Assembly: GCF_044466355.1 (NCBI RefSeq)
Contig: NZ_JBITMQ010000020.1
Location: forward strand, 68,841-132,840
Length of the DNA stretch: 64,000 bases
Source of the DNA: Actinophytocola sp044466355
GTDB lineage: Bacteria > Actinomycetota > Actinomycetes > Mycobacteriales > Pseudonocardiaceae
Direction: 5' to 3'
Below the pieces are notes generated by a model. It had not been told where the DNA came from and ran no database searches. It saw nothing but the letters and a program-made list of their open reading frames with translations. Of this stretch, positions 42,078-51,648 are shown one piece after another. The translations under genes and the position numbers were made by a program. Positions within the stretch are counted from its first letter, which is position 1. Every line of letters begins with the position of its first letter.

Positions 42078-43790
42078 TCAGTCGACGGCCGGGGCCAGCT
42101 CCGGGACCGGCTCGAACTCCTTCACCTTGTCCAGCGACGGGCCCATGGCGGCGTTGGCCTCGCGTTCCACCATGACCTCGACCAGGACCGGCAGCGACAG
42201 CCGGGCCGACTCCTCGTCCGCCCACTCCAGCGCACCGCTGATGTCACCCGGCCGCTCGACCCGCACCGCCGGGCACCCGAAGGCCTCCATGAGCTTCACG
42301 TGGTCGATGCCGCCCTCGCCGTAGTGCAGGTCCACCGCGTAGTTCATCTCGTACGGCAGCTCCGCCTGGCGGATCAGGCCCAGGTACTCGTTGTTGACCA
42401 TCACGATCACGAACGGGATCCGGTACTGCGCCGCGACCGCGATCTCCTCCATCAGGAACTGGAAGGAGTAGTCACCGGCCACCGCCACCACGCGCCGGTC
42501 CGGGAACGCGCACTTGACGCCCATCGCGGCGGGCACCTCCCAGCCCAGCGGCCCGGCCTGCCCGCACACGAGGTACCGGCGCGGCAGGAACGTGTGCTGG
42601 AACTGCCCGGACCAGATCTGGTACAGCCCGATCGCGGTGACGAACGTGGTGTCCTCGCCGTAGTGCTCGTTCAGCTCCCGGTACACGCGCGGCGGCTTGA
42701 TCGGCACGTCGTCGAAGTCGTCACGCCGCAACAGGGTCGACCGCAGCGACGCCACCCGCGACGGCCACACCTCGCCGTGCGTCACGCCGAGAGACCGCGC
42801 GCGCGACGTCAGCGCGGACAGCGTCGGCTTGGCGTGGCCCACGACGCCGAGCGTCGGCTCGAACACCTTGCCGATCTGCGTCGGTTCGATGTCGACGTGG
42901 ATGAACTTGCGGTCACCGCGGTAGGTGTCGAGCGTCCCGGTGTGCCGGTCGCCGAACCGCGCGCCGATCGCGAGCACCACGTCCGACTCCAGGAACGCCT
43001 GGTTGCCCCACCGCTGCTGCGTCTGGATGCCCGCCATGCCCGCGAACAGCTCGTGGTTCTCCGGGAACGCGCCCTTGCCCATCAACGTGACCTGCACCGG
43101 CACGTTGAGCGTCTCGGCCAGCTCGCGCAGCTCGTCGGCCGCGTCCGCGATGATCACGCCGCCACCGGCGAGGATCAGCGGCCGTTCCGCGTTCGCCAGC
43201 AGTTCCACGGCCGCCGCGACCCGTGCCGGGTGCGGCTCCGGGACGTCGATCGGCAGCGGTGCGTCGATCGCCGCGTCGTAGTCGCACAGTCCTCTTTGGA
43301 CGTCGATGGGCAGGTCGATCAGCACCGGTCCCGGCCGGCCAGAGCGCGCGATCCGGAACGCCTCCCGGAACACCCACGGCGCCTGGCCCGGTTCCTTGAG
43401 CTGCACCGCCCACTTCGTGACCGGCTTGGCGATCTCGACGATGTCGACCGCCTGGAACGCCTCCTGGTGCAGCTTCGCGCGCTCCGCCTGCCCGGTGATG
43501 CAGATCATCGGGATGGAGTCGGCGAGCGCGGTGTACAGACCGGTGATCATGTTGGTGCCGGCAGGACCGGAGGTGCCGATGCACACTCCGACCTTGCCGG
43601 TGACTCGGGACCAGCCGTCCGCCGCGTGCGTGCCGCCTTCCTCGTGCCGCACGGTGATGTGCTTGATGCCGCTGTGCTGCAACGCGGCGTAGAGCGGCAG
43701 GATCGCGGCGCCCGGGATGCCGAACACGGTGTCGACACCCTCGGACTCCATGACCGCGACGGCGGCCTCCATACAGGGCATGGTGGTCAC
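42078..43790 (-). CDS. gcl: Glyoxylate carboligase (ThDP enzyme) with Glu at the Val51 position
   Basis: The 570-residue ThDP enzyme aligns along its whole length with Gcl: FGIPGAAILPLYAAL, GVCIGTSGPAGTNMITGLY, EAFQAVDIVEIAKPVTKWAV, SGRPGPVLIDLPIDVQ, ERPLILAGGGVI, VDIEPTQIGKVF, NCGQAGPLGW-like VCGQAGPLGWEVPAAMGV and VNNEYLGLIRQAELP. It condenses two glyoxylates to tartronate semialdehyde plus CO2. E. coli Gcl is exceptional among ThDP enzymes in having Val51 (RHVEG) instead of the activating Glu; here the sequence is RHEEG, i.e. Glu50. GTG 43790 overlaps the upstream reductase stop (GTGA). It is last in the operon sucC-sucD-hyi-glxR-gcl. Confidence 0.85.
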   Translation of the reverse strand: MTTMPCMEAAVAVMESEGVDTVFGIPGAAILPLYAALQHSGIKHITVRHEEGGTHAADGWSRVTGKVGVCIGTSGPAGTNMITGLYTALADSIPMICITGQAERAKLHQEAFQAVDIVEIAKPVTKWAVQLKEPGQAPWVFREAFRIARSGRPGPVLIDLPIDVQRGLCDYDAAIDAPLPIDVPEPHPARVAAAVELLANAERPLILAGGGVIIADAADELRELAETLNVPVQVTLMGKGAFPENHELFAGMAGIQTQQRWGNQAFLESDVVLAIGARFGDRHTGTLDTYRGDRKFIHVDIEPTQIGKVFEPTLGVVGHAKPTLSALTSRARSLGVTHGEVWPSRVASLRSTLLRRDDFDDVPIKPPRVYRELNEHYGEDTTFVTAIGLYQIWSGQFQHTFLPRRYLVCGQAGPLGWEVPAAMGVKCAFPDRRVVAVAGDYSFQFLMEEIAVAAQYRIPFVIVMVNNEYLGLIRQAELPYEMNYAVDLHYGEGGIDHVKLMEAFGCPAVRVERPGDISGALEWADEESARLSLPVLVEVMVEREANAAMGPSLDKVKEFEPVPELAPAVD

Positions 43791-44674
43791 GCTGCGTCTC
43801 CCTTGCCGGAGAGGGATTCCGCGACCTTCAGCAGTGCGGAATGGTCCAACTGTCCATACCCCTGCGCCCTGGCCGACGCGATCAGCGCCGCCACCAGGTT
43901 GCCGATCGGGAGCGCCACACCCGCGTCACGGGAGGCGTCCAGGATGATCCCCATGTCCTTGTGGTGCAGGTCGATCCGGAAGCCCGGCGCGAACTGGCGC
44001 TCCACCATGGACTTCCGCTTCAGTTCCAGGATCCGGCTGCCCGCGAGGCCACCGGCGAGCACGTCGAGACCGACGCCAGCGTCGATGCCGGACGCCTCCA
44101 GCAGCACGATGGCCTCGGCCACCAGCGCGTACGTGCCGCCGACCACCAACTGGTTGGCGGCCTTGACGGTCTGGCCGGCACCGTGTGGTCCGACGTGGAC
44201 GATCGTCTTGCCGAGCACGTCGAAGATCGGCTGTGCCGCCGCGAAGTCCTCGGCCGCACCGCCGACCATGATGGACAGCACGCCGTCGACCGCGCCCTTC
44301 TCACCACCGGACACCGGGGCGTCCAGCACGCGGACACCGCGTTCCGCCCCGACCTCCGCGAGCCTGCGCGCGGTCTCCGGGCGGATCGACGACATGTCGA
44401 TGTAGAGCGTGCCCGGCTTGGCGCTGTCCAGCACGCCGCCCTCGCCGAGCGCCACCGCCTCCACCTGCGGGTGGTTCGGCAGCATCGTGATGACCACATC
44501 GGACTCGGCGGCGGCCTGCGCGGCACTCACCGTCTTGGTGCCGCCGTCGGCCGCCAGCCGTTCCAGGGCCGAGGGCACCACGTCGAACCCGATGACGTCG
44601 TGGCCCGCCCTGAGCAGGTTCGACGCCATCGGGCCGCCCATGATGCCGAGCCCGATGATCCCGACTTTTGTCAC
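43787..44674 (-). CDS. glxR: 2-hydroxy-3-oxopropionate (tartronate semialdehyde) reductase
   Basis: The 295-residue beta-hydroxyacid dehydrogenase has GIIGLGIMGGPMASNLLRAGHDVIGFD (NAD(P) loop), TLYIDMSSIRPETARRLAEVGAERGVRVLDAPVSGGEKGAVDGVLSIMVGG (substrate motif) and GAGQTVKAANQLVVGGTYALVAEAI (catalytic Lys in GxxxxxKxxxN). It reduces tartronate semialdehyde from Gcl to D-glycerate. Overlapping GTGA junctions on both sides place it in one operon with hyi and gcl. Confidence 0.9.
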   Translation of the reverse strand: MTKVGIIGLGIMGGPMASNLLRAGHDVIGFDVVPSALERLAADGGTKTVSAAQAAAESDVVITMLPNHPQVEAVALGEGGVLDSAKPGTLYIDMSSIRPETARRLAEVGAERGVRVLDAPVSGGEKGAVDGVLSIMVGGAAEDFAAAQPIFDVLGKTIVHVGPHGAGQTVKAANQLVVGGTYALVAEAIVLLEASGIDAGVGLDVLAGGLAGSRILELKRKSMVERQFAPGFRIDLHHKDMGIILDASRDAGVALPIGNLVAALIASARAQGYGQLDHSALLKVAESLSGKGDAA

Positions 44675-45444
44675 CGCATAGCCTCCAACCAGCCGAAACT
44701 CTCGTCACTGGGGCCCACCGGCTTGTATTCGCACCCGACGGGCCCCTGGTAGGGGCTCGCCGCCAGCTGCCGCAGGATCGCCGGGTAGTCCAGCTCTCCC
44801 GTCCCCGGTTGGCCGCGGCCGGGCACGTCCGCGATCTGCACGTGCCCGAACCGGTCCGCGTGGTTCTCGATCAGCGCGGGGATGTCCTCACCCATCCGCG
44901 CCAGGTGGTAGAAGTCCGCGAGGAACGCGGTGCCCGGCACCTGGTCGATCACCTGCAGTGCCGCGGTGGTCGAGGTGAGCGGGTACCGGGTGTTCTCGAA
45001 CGAGTTGAGCGCCTCCACGACGACCGTGGCCCCGATGCGGGACGCCGACTTCGCCGCCAGGGCGAGGTTTTCCAGCGCCAGCTCCACGTCGGAGTCGTCG
45101 GTCGTGTTGCCGTACAGGGCGTTCAGGGTCTGGCAGCCGAGCCGCTCCGCGAACCCGACGGTTACGTCGATGTTGTCGCGGAACCGCCCGCTGGTGGCCT
45201 TCGACGACAGCAGACCGCGGTCGCCCGAGGGCATGTGCCCGGCGTCGAAGTTGAGCCCCACCAGCGAAACACCGGCGTCGCGGATGGCGCGTTCGAGCGC
45301 GTCCAGTTCGGCGTCGGCCGGTACCGGACCGTCGAACGGCCACCACATCTCGACCGCGTCGAACCCCGCGCGAGCGGCAGCGGCGGGGCGCTCCAGCATG
45401 GGCAGCTCGGTGAACAGGATGGACAGGTTGACGTCGAAACGCAT
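44671..45444 (-). CDS. hyi: Hydroxypyruvate isomerase
   Basis: The 257-residue TIM barrel (xylose-isomerase-like) reads MRFDVNLSILFTELPMLERPAAAARAGFDAVEMWWPF, LVGLNFDAGHMPSGDRG, VVVEALNSFENTRYPLTST (metal-binding Glu), FLADFYHLARMGED, HVQIADVPGRGQPGTGELDY and VGCEYKPVGPSDESFGW, all typical of Hyi. It interconverts hydroxypyruvate and tartronate semialdehyde. GGGAG nine bases before ATG 45444 sets the start. It lies 13 bases after sucD. Confidence 0.92.
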   Translation of the reverse strand: MRFDVNLSILFTELPMLERPAAAARAGFDAVEMWWPFDGPVPADAELDALERAIRDAGVSLVGLNFDAGHMPSGDRGLLSSKATSGRFRDNIDVTVGFAERLGCQTLNALYGNTTDDSDVELALENLALAAKSASRIGATVVVEALNSFENTRYPLTSTTAALQVIDQVPGTAFLADFYHLARMGEDIPALIENHADRFGHVQIADVPGRGQPGTGELDYPAILRQLAASPYQGPVGCEYKPVGPSDESFGWLEAMR

Positions 45445-45457
45445 GCGGAACAACTCC

Positions 45458-46351
45458 CTAGGCGACGGTCTGGACCAGGCTCGCCCTGGCCAGCTCTGCG
45501 GTCTCCGACGGAGTCTTGCCCACCTTCACGCCCGCTGCTTCGAGGGCTTCCTTCTTCGCCGCGGCCGTGCCCGACGAACCGGACACGATCGCGCCCGCGT
45601 GCCCCATGGTCTTGCCCTCCGGCGCGGTGAACCCGGCGACGTAGCCGACGACCGGCTTGGTCACGTTGTCGGCGATGAACGCGGCCGCGCGTTCTTCGGC
45701 GTCGCCGCCGATCTCGCCGATCATCACGATCAGCTCGGTCTCGGGGTCCGCCTCGAACGCGGCGAGCGCGTCGATGTGCGTGGTGCCGATGATCGGGTCA
45801 CCACCGATGCCCACGGCGGTCGAGAACCCGATGTCGCGCAGCTCGTACATCAGCTGGTAGGTCAGGGTGCCCGACTTGGACACGAGCCCGATCCGGCCGG
45901 ACGTGGTGATGTCGGCGGGGATGATGCCCGCGTTCGACTTGCCGGGACTGATCACGCCGGGACAGTTCGGCCCGATGATGCGCGTGCGGTTCCCGGTCGC
46001 GCAGGCGTGCGCCCAGAACGCGGCCGTGTCGTGCACCGGGATGCCCTCGGTGATCACGACGGCGAGCCCGATGCCGGCGTCGACCGCCTCGTTCACCGCG
46101 CCCTTGGCGAACTTCGGCGGCACGAACACGACCGTCGTGTCGGCGCCGGTCTCGCTCATCGCCTCGGCGACGGAGTTGAACACGGGGAGGTTCTTGTCGC
46201 CGATCTCGGCCTTCTGCCCGCCCTTGCCGGGTGTCACGCCGCCGACCACGTTCGTGCCCGCGGCGAGCATGCGCGCGGTGTGCTTGCGGCCCTCGGCCCC
46301 GGTCATGCCCTGGACGATGACCTTGCTGTCCTCGTTGAGGAAGATCGCCAT
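45458..46351 (-). CDS. sucD: Succinyl-CoA ligase alpha-subunit-like protein
   Basis: The 297-residue protein begins [45 protein letters not shown]. It has the CoA-binding Rossmann domain, [40 protein letters not shown] and the phosphohistidine region [41 protein letters not shown] 46351 lies two bases after the sucC stop. As it is first-but-one in a glyoxylate-pathway operon under a GntR-type operator, it may be a dedicated paralogue activating a dicarboxylate (succinate, malate or even oxalate) rather than the TCA-cycle enzyme; sequence alone does not settle this. Confidence 0.88.
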   Translation of the reverse strand: MAIFLNEDSKVIVQGMTGAEGRKHTARMLAAGTNVVGGVTPGKGGQKAEIGDKNLPVFNSVAEAMSETGADTTVVFVPPKFAKGAVNEAVDAGIGLAVVITEGIPVHDTAAFWAHACATGNRTRIIGPNCPGVISPGKSNAGIIPADITTSGRIGLVSKSGTLTYQLMYELRDIGFSTAVGIGGDPIIGTTHIDALAAFEADPETELIVMIGEIGGDAEERAAAFIADNVTKPVVGYVAGFTAPEGKTMGHAGAIVSGSSGTAAAKKEALEAAGVKVGKTPSETAELARASLVQTVA

Positions 46352-46353
46352 AG

Positions 46354-47517
46354 CTACGCCCCCTGTGCGGCGAGTTCGGCGGCGCTGCGGGCCGCGCTGT
46401 CCATGGTGTCGAGGCGGGTCAGGCCGGGCAGGGCGGCGGCGTCGAGGATCTCGCGGCCCTGCGCGGCGTTGTTGCCGTCGAGCCGGACCACGACCGGCTT
46501 GGTCACGTTGCCGAGCAGCCCGAACGCCTGCACGATCCCGTTCGCGACCGCGTCGCAGGCGGTGATGCCGCCGAACACGTTGACGAACACCGACTTCACG
46601 TCCGGATCGGACAGGATGATCTCCAGCCCGTCGGCCATCACCTGTGCCGACGCACCACCGCCGATGTCGAGGAAGTTCGCGGGCTTCACGCCGCCGAACT
46701 CCTCGCCCGCGTACGCCACCACGTCCAATGTGGACATCACGAGGCCCGCGCCGTTGCCGATGATCCCGACCTCGCCGTCGAGCTTGACGTAGTTGAGGTC
46801 CTTGGCCTTCGCGGCCGCCTCCAGGGGGTCCTCCGCCTCGGCGTCGACCAGCTCGGCGTGCCCCGGGTGCCGGAAGGACGCGTTCTCGTCGAGCGTGACC
46901 TTGCCGTCCAGCGCGACGATCTGCCCGGCACCGTCGCGGACGAGCGGGTTGACCTCCACGAGCGTCGCGTCCTCGGCGACGAAGGTTTCCCACAGCTTGA
47001 CGATCACCTCGGCGGCCGCCTCCTGGACGTCCGCCGGGAAGATCGCGGCGATCTCGCGTGCCTTGGCCAGGTCGACGCCATCGTTCGCGTCGATCGGGAT
47101 CTTCGCGAGCGCCTCGGGGCGCTCCACGGCGAGCTGCTCGATCTCCATGCCGCCCTCGGCCGACGCCATCGCGAGGAACGTCCGGTTCGCGCGGTCGAGC
47201 AGGAACGAGAAGTAGTACTCCTCGGCGATCTCGGACGCGGGCGTGACGAGCACCCGCCGGACCGTGTGCCCCTTGATGTCGAGACCGAGGATGCTCTCGG
47301 CCTTCGCGAGGGCGTCACCGGCGTCGGTGGCGAGCTTGACGCCGCCCGCCTTGCCGCGGCCCCCCGTCTTCACCTGTGCCTTGATGACGACCGGCACCCC
47401 GAACTCGGCGGCGGCGCTCGACGCGGCACCCGCGTCGGTGACCACCCGCTGGCCTGGACCCACCGGCACGCCGTGCGCCGCGAAGAGGTCTTTCGCTTGG
47501 TACTCGTACAGGTCCAC
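46354..47517 (-). CDS. sucC: Succinyl-CoA ligase beta-subunit-like protein
   Basis: The 387-residue ATP-grasp protein begins at GTG 47517 behind AAAGGTAGG ([25 protein letters not shown]). It shows [107 protein letters not shown] and [17 protein letters not shown], standard for SucC. First gene of the operon leading through sucD, hyi and glxR to gcl. The GntR-type palindrome at 47567-47582 lies 50 bases upstream. Confidence 0.9.
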   Translation of the reverse strand: MDLYEYQAKDLFAAHGVPVGPGQRVVTDAGAASSAAAEFGVPVVIKAQVKTGGRGKAGGVKLATDAGDALAKAESILGLDIKGHTVRRVLVTPASEIAEEYYFSFLLDRANRTFLAMASAEGGMEIEQLAVERPEALAKIPIDANDGVDLAKAREIAAIFPADVQEAAAEVIVKLWETFVAEDATLVEVNPLVRDGAGQIVALDGKVTLDENASFRHPGHAELVDAEAEDPLEAAAKAKDLNYVKLDGEVGIIGNGAGLVMSTLDVVAYAGEEFGGVKPANFLDIGGGASAQVMADGLEIILSDPDVKSVFVNVFGGITACDAVANGIVQAFGLLGNVTKPVVVRLDGNNAAQGREILDAAALPGLTRLDTMDSAARSAAELAAQGA

Positions 47518-47566
47518 GCGCCTACCTTTCGATTTTCGGGCTGTGACCGGCACCACCATGTGTTGT

Positions 47567-47582
47567 AGACTGTATGCAGTAT
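47567..47582. promoter_or_regulatory. GntR-regulon palindrome, site A
   Basis: AGACTGTATGCAGTAT matches the proposed consensus ATACTGYATRCAGTAT at 15 of 16 positions. It lies between the divergent sucC operon and the OFA-like transporter gene, well placed to control both. Confidence 0.75.
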
Positions 47583-47611
47583 GGAACCCGTTGTCCAGGG
47601 AGGGGTCCGTG

Positions 47612-48922
47612 ATGAGCACCTCTGTTGACTTTTTGGGCCGTCGTTTCCAGGTCGGCCCGGAACCGGACGAGCTGGTCGGTCGTGACCGCGCCTGGATGCT
47701 CAGGGCGTCGTGGGCGGCGATGGCCGCGATCGGCGTCCTGCAGTACGGGTTCGGCTCGCTCGTGCCGTCGCTCGTCGACCGCGGCTGGTCGGCGCTCGAC
47801 GTGTTCTGGCTGCTCGCACTGTGGACGGTCTTCCAGGCCGGCGCCGGATTCCCCGTCGCGTTCCTGCGGGAACGCGGCCGGATCGGACCACGCACCGCGA
47901 TGGTCGCCGGGGCCGTGCTGCTCCCCCTCGGCCCGCTCTCGCTCGCGTTCGGGGACCGGTTCGCCGCCGTCGTCGGGTACTCCGTGCTGAGCGGCACGGG
48001 CGCCGGCCTGGTCTACGCGACCTGCTCGGCGACGGTCGCCAAGTGGTACCCGGAACGGGCAGCGGCGAAGGTCAGCCTCGCGACGGGCGCCTTCGCGTAC
48101 GGCTCCGTGCCGTTCGCGGTGGCGTTCCTGTTCGCCCCGCTGGGCTCGGCACTGCCCGTGACCGCGGCGGTGATCTTCCTCGTGGTCCTGGCGGCGGGCG
48201 CCGTGCTGGTCGACCCACCCGCGAACTGGTGGCCGCCGACCGTCGACCCGAGGTCGTGGGTGCTGGAACAGCGCGCGTCGGCCGTGCGGCAGTACTCGCC
48301 ACGCGAGGCCATGCGGACCGGGGTGGCGCCGCTGATGTACCTGATCCTGTTCATCGCCAGCGCGGTGTCGCTGTTCGACGTGACGTTCCTGGCCACGCTC
48401 GGCGGCACGATCGACGTCCCGCTCGCGGTCGTGGCGGTGGGCACCGGCGTCCTGCTGGGCGCGAACGGCGCGGGCCGGGCCGTGGCGATCCGCGTGTCGG
48501 ACCGCATCGGCCGAACCCGCACGCTCGGCTGGGTGCTGGCGGTGCTCGGCCTGGGGCAGTTGTTCCTGGCGTCGGCGGCCAGCACGGGAGCGGCGCCGAT
48601 GCTCGTGTTCGCGTGCGTGCTGGCCGGCGTCGGCGGCGGCGCGTTCTACCCGCTGTTCGCGTCGCTGGTCAGGGAGTTCTTCGGCGACCAGAGCGCGGGC
48701 GCGCGCCGCACCCACGCGGCCGTCTACAGCGCGAAGGCGTTCGGCGGCGTGCTGGGCGTAGGCGCGGGCGCGGCGGTCGTGCCGTCGTGGGGGTACACGC
48801 CGGTGCTGCTGCTGGCGTGCGCGCTGGCGGCCGGGTCGGCGGTGCTGTGCGTGAAGCTGCGCCAGCCGGGCCGCTTCCTGCCGGGTCTGCCGCCGCAGCG
48901 GGTGGCGACCTCGGAGTCCTGA
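47612..48922 (+). CDS. MFS transporter, OFA (oxalate/formate antiporter)-like
   Basis: The 436-residue transporter has about twelve helices. The segment [38 protein letters not shown] corresponds to the TM4-5 region of OFA proteins (GxGxGLxYxTxxxTxxKWxP), and [36 protein letters not shown] to the second-half signature. GGGAGGGG precedes ATG 47612. It is divergent from the glyoxylate operon with the shared GntR-type site A, consistent with uptake of oxalate or a related C2 acid. Confidence 0.82.
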   Translation: MSTSVDFLGRRFQVGPEPDELVGRDRAWMLRASWAAMAAIGVLQYGFGSLVPSLVDRGWSALDVFWLLALWTVFQAGAGFPVAFLRERGRIGPRTAMVAGAVLLPLGPLSLAFGDRFAAVVGYSVLSGTGAGLVYATCSATVAKWYPERAAAKVSLATGAFAYGSVPFAVAFLFAPLGSALPVTAAVIFLVVLAAGAVLVDPPANWWPPTVDPRSWVLEQRASAVRQYSPREAMRTGVAPLMYLILFIASAVSLFDVTFLATLGGTIDVPLAVVAVGTGVLLGANGAGRAVAIRVSDRIGRTRTLGWVLAVLGLGQLFLASAASTGAAPMLVFACVLAGVGGGAFYPLFASLVREFFGDQSAGARRTHAAVYSAKAFGGVLGVGAGAAVVPSWGYTPVLLLACALAAGSAVLCVKLRQPGRFLPGLPPQRVATSES

Positions 48923-48944
48923 CTCAGCGACGGCCGCCGAAACG

Positions 48945-49260
48945 CCAGTGGTGCACCTCGACGTCGGCGCCGGGGAACTCCCACATGGCGCGGCGCAGCC
49001 CGTTGCGTCACCGGCGGAGCGGCACGTCCCCGGTACGCCCCGGCCTGGTAGCCGGGCTCGTCGAACGCGAACGCACGTGCGGCGGCGGGAGCGTGTGCCC
49101 CGCGTGGTGCGCGGTCACCCAGCGGCGGTCGACGGCGGTGATCTCGTCGTCGACCCACGCGAACGGTCGGCCCGAGGCACGTCGGACATTCCGGTCGTGG
49201 CCCACACGAGGTCGCAGCCGAGCGCCCTGAGGCGTGGCCCGTGAGGAACAGCAGTGTCAT
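48945..49260 (-). pseudogene. Remnant of a HAD-like phosphatase gene plus an unidentified 3' gene end
   Basis: Reading leftward from ATG 49260 (which overlaps the LysR stop as ATGA), fragments of one HAD-type domain appear in different frames: ALGCDLVWATT, then RPFAWVDDEITAVDRRWVTAHHAG, after which similarity is lost. The conserved stretch between them is deleted. The tail ends MWEFPGADVEVHHWRFGGRR before a stop at 48945, apparently the 3' end of another gene. No intact frame of sensible length exists here. Confidence 0.55.
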
Positions 49261-50132
49261 CGGTGCTCCACGCAGCACGCGACGAAGTCCCGGACCGCGG
49301 GGTTGTCGTCGTCCGCGGGTGACCAGGCGACGCCGACCTGGGTCGGGCTGATCCCGGTGACCGGCCGGTAGGTGACGCCGGGCCGCGCGTAGTAGCGGGC
49401 GGCGGACTCGGGTGCCAGGGCGACGCCGTAGCCGTTGGCGATGGCGCTCAGCCAGTCGTCCGGGTGCTCGGTCACGGCACCGATCCGCGGCTCGCCGGGC
49501 CGCTGGTCGGTGGCGAGCCAGTAGTCGCGCCAAGGCCCGGTCTCGACCGGCGCGGAGACGAACGGCTCGTCCCACAGCTCGTCGAAGGCGATCACGTCGC
49601 GTGTGGACAGCCGATGGCCGCTCGGGAGCGCGACGCAACGGGGTTCGGCCAACAGGACCTCGACGCGCCACGCCTCCTGGCCGGGGAACGGGAGACGAAC
49701 CAGCGCCGCGTCGACGTCGCCGTCCGCGAGGCCCGCGGTCGGGTCGGCCCAGGAAGCCTGCCGCATGTCCACCCGCCAGCCCGGCCGCCGCTCCCCGAAG
49801 GCGCTGATGATCGCCGGTGTCGCCTCGTTCGCCGCACTGGCGAGGAACCCGACGCGCAGCACCTGGCTCGCGGCGCGCCTCGTCTCGCGCAGGACGCGGT
49901 CCCACTCGCCGAGCAGCGGCGGGACCCGGGCGGCGAGCGCCCTGCCCGCTTCGGTCAGGGCCATGCCCGCGCGCGACCGGTCGAAGAGCCGGACCCCGAG
50001 GCGGTCCTCCAGCTGCCTGACCTGCTTGGTCAGCGCGGGCTGCGACACGAACAACCGCTCGGCGGCGCGGGTGAGGTTCCCCTCCTCGGCGACGGCGGCG
50101 AAGTACCGCAGCAGACGCGTGTCGACATCCAT
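49257..50132 (-). CDS. LysR-family transcriptional regulator
   Basis: The 291-residue regulator has an N-terminal helix-turn-helix [66 protein letters not shown] and a type 2 periplasmic-binding effector domain ([30 protein letters not shown]). It is divergent from the DoxX-like gene at 50193, a probable target. Its stop overlaps the ATG of the broken HAD-like gene. Confidence 0.92.
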   Translation of the reverse strand: MDVDTRLLRYFAAVAEEGNLTRAAERLFVSQPALTKQVRQLEDRLGVRLFDRSRAGMALTEAGRALAARVPPLLGEWDRVLRETRRAASQVLRVGFLASAANEATPAIISAFGERRPGWRVDMRQASWADPTAGLADGDVDAALVRLPFPGQEAWRVEVLLAEPRCVALPSGHRLSTRDVIAFDELWDEPFVSAPVETGPWRDYWLATDQRPGEPRIGAVTEHPDDWLSAIANGYGVALAPESAARYYARPGVTYRPVTGISPTQVGVAWSPADDDNPAVRDFVACCVEHR

Positions 50133-50192
50133 GCCGACAGGTTATAGACGCAGGTATTGGACGTGCCCCGCCCCGCGTCGGAGGGTGGGGTC

Positions 50193-50534
50193 GTGTACGT
50201 CGTTCTGACACTGGTCACCGCCGCCGTGAACCTGTGGGCCGCGGTGGCCGACTTCCTGCATGCCCGCTTCGTACTGAACAACGCCGCCCAGCTGGACCTA
50301 CCGTCGGCCTGGGTCCCGGCCCTGGGGGCGTTGAAGGCCGCCGGGGCGGCCGGATTGCTGCTGGGGCTAGTCGGTGTCCCACTGATCGGCACGGCGGCCG
50401 CGGCCGGGCTGGTGCTGTTCTTCGTGGGCGCGGTCGGCATCCACGTGTGGAAACGGATCTTCCACAACATCGCCTACCCGGCGGTCTTCCTCGCGCTGGC
50501 GACCGGCGTGCTGGTCTGGCAACTCACCCCGTGA
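50193..50534 (+). CDS. DoxX-like membrane protein
   Basis: The 113-residue protein has four hydrophobic segments (VVLTLVTAAVNLWAAVADFL, LGALKAAGAAGLLLGLVGVPLIGTAAAAGLVLFFVGAVGIHVW, YPAVFLALATGVLVWQL), the layout of the DoxX/SURF4-like small membrane proteins. GTG 50193 behind GGAGGGTGGGG is favoured; an upstream in-frame start exists. It is often regulated by a neighbouring MarR or LysR protein, as the divergent LysR suggests. Confidence 0.8.
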   Translation: MYVVLTLVTAAVNLWAAVADFLHARFVLNNAAQLDLPSAWVPALGALKAAGAAGLLLGLVGVPLIGTAAAAGLVLFFVGAVGIHVWKRIFHNIAYPAVFLALATGVLVWQLTP

Positions 50535-50649
50535 CCCCGTAGCGGTACCGGCATTTCGCCCCGCAGTTCCGGTCGCGTTCTTGCCGCGGGAACAAACCCC
50601 CTGCGACGATGGAATGTCCCAGTGCGGACGGGACCCGTCGGAGGTGGCG

Positions 50650-51408
50650 GTGATCGGCGAGATCGTGACCGGTTTGATCACTTCGGCGATGGCCGGCACC
50701 GCCGTCGTCATCTGGCGGCACCGCCTTCGGCTCGTCGCCGCGCCGCGCCGCGTCCGGGTGTCGTTCTGTGCCCTGCTACGCGTCCGCGATGACGACCGCT
50801 ACGTGCTGTTCCACTCCATCAATCGACCGGGGTCGTACGGGCCGCCCGGTGGCGTGTACAAGTACGTCGGCGAAGGTGAGGCACAGCTCGAAGCACTGGG
50901 TTTCCAGGACGAACCGAGAGCCGCGGACATGATCGGCAAACAACGTCACGATCTGCGCGGATACATCAGTTCCCGCTCGGTGAAGAGGTTTCAACGCTGG
51001 TTCGACAGCGGCGCGGGCCGCGAATCGGCGACCGAATGCCTGCGCCGCGAACTGGCCGAAGAACTGGACGAGGTCGGTCACCCCGAGCTGATCGACGACG
51101 TGGCCTCGCTGGAGTTCACGCCCGTCCGGATGGTCGAGACCGGCCCGCACCCGGAGCCCGGCACCGACTGCCTGCACCTGCGCCGGTTCGAGATCTACGA
51201 CATCGCCGGGACCGCCGACAACCCGGCCGCGGCCCGGTTCAAGCAGCGGCTGCTGAACCTGGCCGATGCCAGGACGGCCGACCTGGTCATGGGGGCGAGC
51301 GCGAGGGACATCGAGCACGGCCGGCACGCGACCGGACTGATCGACGGCCAGTCCGCGTACCTCATGGGCACCACACGGTTCCACCCACCCACCCCGGCGG
51401 TGCGGTGA
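50650..51408 (+). CDS. Membrane-anchored SMODS-associated NUDIX protein
   Basis: The 252-residue protein starts at GTG 50650 with GGAGG five bases upstream. A single N-terminal helix (IGEIVTGLITSAMAGTAVVIW) is followed by VRVSFCALLRVRDDDRYVLFHSINRPGSYGPPGGVYKYVGEG, DLRGYISSRSVKRFQRWFDSGAGRESATECLRRELAEELDEVG and later strands. GGVYKY, the DLRxYIxxxxxxxFxxWFxS stretch and the Nudix-like RREL-EEL are hallmarks of the SMODS-associated NUDIX domain predicted to sense nucleotide signals in CBASS-like systems. No cyclic-nucleotide synthase is adjacent. A small lipoprotein gene converges on it. Confidence 0.75.
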   Translation: MIGEIVTGLITSAMAGTAVVIWRHRLRLVAAPRRVRVSFCALLRVRDDDRYVLFHSINRPGSYGPPGGVYKYVGEGEAQLEALGFQDEPRAADMIGKQRHDLRGYISSRSVKRFQRWFDSGAGRESATECLRRELAEELDEVGHPELIDDVASLEFTPVRMVETGPHPEPGTDCLHLRRFEIYDIAGTADNPAAARFKQRLLNLADARTADLVMGASARDIEHGRHATGLIDGQSAYLMGTTRFHPPTPAVR

Positions 51409-51429
51409 CGCGGACGAGCCGCACCGCGC

Positions 51430-51648
51430 CTACGGCATCAGCTCCGCGATGTCCGGCTTGCTCCGCAGCACGCCTTCGCTCTCCGCCAGTTCCGCGATCG
51501 TCGACACCGAGTCCTGGTTGATCTCCGCCGGCCACTTCGGCAGCACCAGGTCCGGGATCCTCGGCGGGCCGGAGCCGGACGGTTCCTCCGCACCGCATCC
51601 CGCAGTCAGCAGGGCGAGCGCGGCCAGCACAGCGAGGCGTCGTCGCAT
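51430..51648 (-). CDS. Small predicted lipoprotein
   Basis: The 72-residue protein begins MRRRLAVLAALALLTAGCGAEEPSGSGPP: a signal peptide with lipobox LTAGC, so the mature chain is about 54 residues anchored by a lipidated Cys. The rest (IPDLVLPKWPAEINQDSVSTIAELAESEGVLRSKPDIAELMP) has no known motif. It is convergent with the SMODS-associated NUDIX gene. Confidence 0.7.
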   Translation of the reverse strand: MRRRLAVLAALALLTAGCGAEEPSGSGPPRIPDLVLPKWPAEINQDSVSTIAELAESEGVLRSKPDIAELMP

